From PNKC01 sp039917655 (GTDB taxonomy: Bacteria > Chloroflexota > Dehalococcoidia > Tepidiformales > Tepidiformaceae), in assembly GCA_039917655.1 (NCBI GenBank), contig JBDSJC010000248.1, forward strand, positions 1 to 13,240: DNA of 13,240 bases, read 5' to 3'. Below, one piece after another: positions 11,975 through 13,240 of the stretch. The translations under genes and the position numbers were made by a program. Each line of letters begins with the position of its first letter. Position 1 is the stretch's first letter. The notes below the pieces were generated by a model. The model did no database searches. It saw only the letters and a program-made list of their open reading frames with translations, and was not told the DNA's origin.

Positions 11975-13240
11975 ATGACCCTTTCACCGTTCGAACGGCT
12001 ACCCCCGCACGATATTGAGGCCGAAGAAGCAGTCGTAGCGGCGCTGATGGTCGATTCCCAGGCGATGATCAGCGTCCACGGCATCCTCAAGCCCCACGAT
12101 TTCTTCCGCGAGAAGAACGGCTGGGTGTTCGAAGCCTGCACCGACCTCTGGCAGCGCGATGATGCGGTCAACCAGATCACGGTGGCGCACGAGCTGGCGA
12201 CCAAAGACCGGCTCGAAGATGTGGGTGGCCAGGCCTTCCTCGCGGACACGATTCGGCGGCTGCCAACCAGTCTCGGCGTCGAGTTCTACGCGCGAATCGT
12301 GAAGCGCGACGCCACCTACCGCGGGCTGATCCACGCCGCGACCGGCATCATGCAGATGGCCTACGAGGCTCCCGCCGAGGTCGAAAACGTCTTCTCGCGA
12401 GTCGAAGACCTGCTACAGCGGCTGCGCGGCGGCGAAAACTTCCGCGAGTTCGTGCACATTCGCCAACTCCTGGACGCCTACCTGGACCAGGACCCGGACG
12501 AGGTGGAGCGAAAGGAACTCTCCGCCATCCGCACCGGCTACAACGACCTGGACACCTTGCTGACAGGGTTGAAGAGGTCGGACCTCGTGATTGTCGGCGC
12601 ACGGCCGAGCGTCGGTAAGTCGAGCTTTGCACTCGGGATCGCCCGCAACGCCGCAGTGAATCAACGTGCAAACGTCGGCTTCTATTCGCTCGAAATGTCC
12701 AGCGAACAGCTAGCCATCCGCCTGCTATCAGGCGAGTCGGGGGTCGACAGCCACCGGCTGCGGCTGGGCCAGAATACGGAGATGGAGGAGCGACGGATCA
12801 TCGCCGCCGCTGGACGGCTCTCAGACGCGAACATCTGGTTCGATGACTCGCCCGTGCTTACGGCCGCCGAACTGCGCGCCAAGAGCCGCCGCCTGGCGAC
12901 CGAGGCGAAGGGGCTCGACCTGATCGTGATCGACTACCTCCAGTTGATGCAGGGCGAAGGCTCGCCCGGGCGCGAGAACCGTGTGCAGGAGATCAGCTAC
13001 ATCTCGCGCACGCTGAAGAACCTGGCGCGCGAGCTTGATGTGCCGATCATCGCTCTGGCGCAGCTTTCCCGCGCGATCGAAAACCGCCACCCTCGTACGC
13101 CGATGCTCTCCGACCTGCGGGATTCCGGTTCGATCGAACAGGATGCGGACATCGTCATCTTCCTCAGCCGCGAAGAGCTGTACGTGACGCCCGAGCAGTG
13201 GGCGGAGCAGCACCCGGACCTGCCGGAGAGCGCCTACCCG
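11975..13240 (+). CDS. dnaB: Replicative DNA helicase DnaB, 3' partial
   Basis: DnaB is the hexameric ATP-driven helicase that unwinds DNA at the replication fork and recruits primase. The 422 codons in the window begin with ERLPPHDIEAEEAVVAALMVD (7-27), typical of the N-terminal primase-binding domain. The RecA-like ATPase domain has Walker A GARPSVGKS (208-216, Lys215), the EMSSEQLAIRL segment, and Walker B LDLIVIDYLQLM (about 313-324). The QLSRAIENR segment and LSDLRDSGSIEQDADIVIFLSREE follow (to about 400), including the arginine-finger region. No intein interrupts the usual insertion site after Walker A. The start is sure from the family N-terminus, although no Shine-Dalgarno adjoins it. 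The frame is still open at the window edge; about 30-60 residues are missing. Confidence 0.97.
   Translation, partial: MTLSPFERLPPHDIEAEEAVVAALMVDSQAMISVHGILKPHDFFREKNGWVFEACTDLWQRDDAVNQITVAHELATKDRLEDVGGQAFLADTIRRLPTSLGVEFYARIVKRDATYRGLIHAATGIMQMAYEAPAEVENVFSRVEDLLQRLRGGENFREFVHIRQLLDAYLDQDPDEVERKELSAIRTGYNDLDTLLTGLKRSDLVIVGARPSVGKSSFALGIARNAAVNQRANVGFYSLEMSSEQLAIRLLSGESGVDSHRLRLGQNTEMEERRIIAAAGRLSDANIWFDDSPVLTAAELRAKSRRLATEAKGLDLIVIDYLQLMQGEGSPGRENRVQEISYISRTLKNLARELDVPIIALAQLSRAIENRHPRTPMLSDLRDSGSIEQDADIVIFLSREELYVTPEQWAEQHPDLPESAYP

Noticed and set aside
11184..11987. 267-codon minus-strand frame opposite rplI
   Set aside because: It is the Val/Gly/Arg-rich complement of L9 codons; L9 is certain.

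Overview
The window is GC-rich, with G or C at most third codon positions in the real genes. It is compact, with short gaps, stop/start overlaps and several small opposing operons. No CRISPR array, insertion sequence, tRNA or rRNA was found. The organism is probably a high-GC free-living bacterium. DnaB, L9, a CaiB/BaiF CoA-transferase, an EthD protein and a DUF1786 protein together fit Chloroflexota (Dehalococcoidia-like), but that is an inference from general character, not from a marker I could test. TGA is used as a normal stop by several intact genes, so the standard bacterial code applies.

Layout, left to right: (1) the 3' part of a CaiB/BaiF family III CoA-transferase (+), stopped by a TGA that is followed, in the same frame, by what looks like the usual C-terminal tail of the family. 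(2) A minus-strand pair: a 65-aa unknown protein and a divergent NadD/POF1-like nucleotidyltransferase. (3) A plus-strand series: an ABC1/UbiB-type atypical kinase overlapping an EamA transporter by 8 nt, then a membrane-anchored GGDEF diguanylate cyclase. (4) A minus-strand pair: a DUF1786 protein translationally coupled (TGATG) to a DinB-like four-helix protein; its last stop codon interlocks with that of the cyclase. (5) A minus-strand three-gene operon: a GT-A/MobA-like nucleotidyltransferase-like protein, a protein with an HEPN-like RX4H motif whose reading frame is broken twice in a compensating way, and an EthD-domain protein. (6) Divergent from that, a plus-strand M20 amidohydrolase, followed by ribosomal protein L9 (rplI) with an acidic C-terminal tail, and replicative helicase DnaB (dnaB), cut by the window end.

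Genes that may work together: UbiB-like kinase and transporter (translationally coupled), DUF1786 and DinB-like (one-base overlap), and the nucleotidyltransferase-like, HEPN-like and EthD genes (gaps of 1 and 26 nt). rplI-dnaB is the usual housekeeping pair. The most rewarding points are the in-frame TGA in the CoA-transferase, the double frameshift in the HEPN-like gene, the uncharacterised operon that contains it, and the perfect inverted repeat between rplI and dnaB that pairs a strong Shine-Dalgarno-like sequence with an anti-Shine-Dalgarno-like sequence just before the dnaB start.
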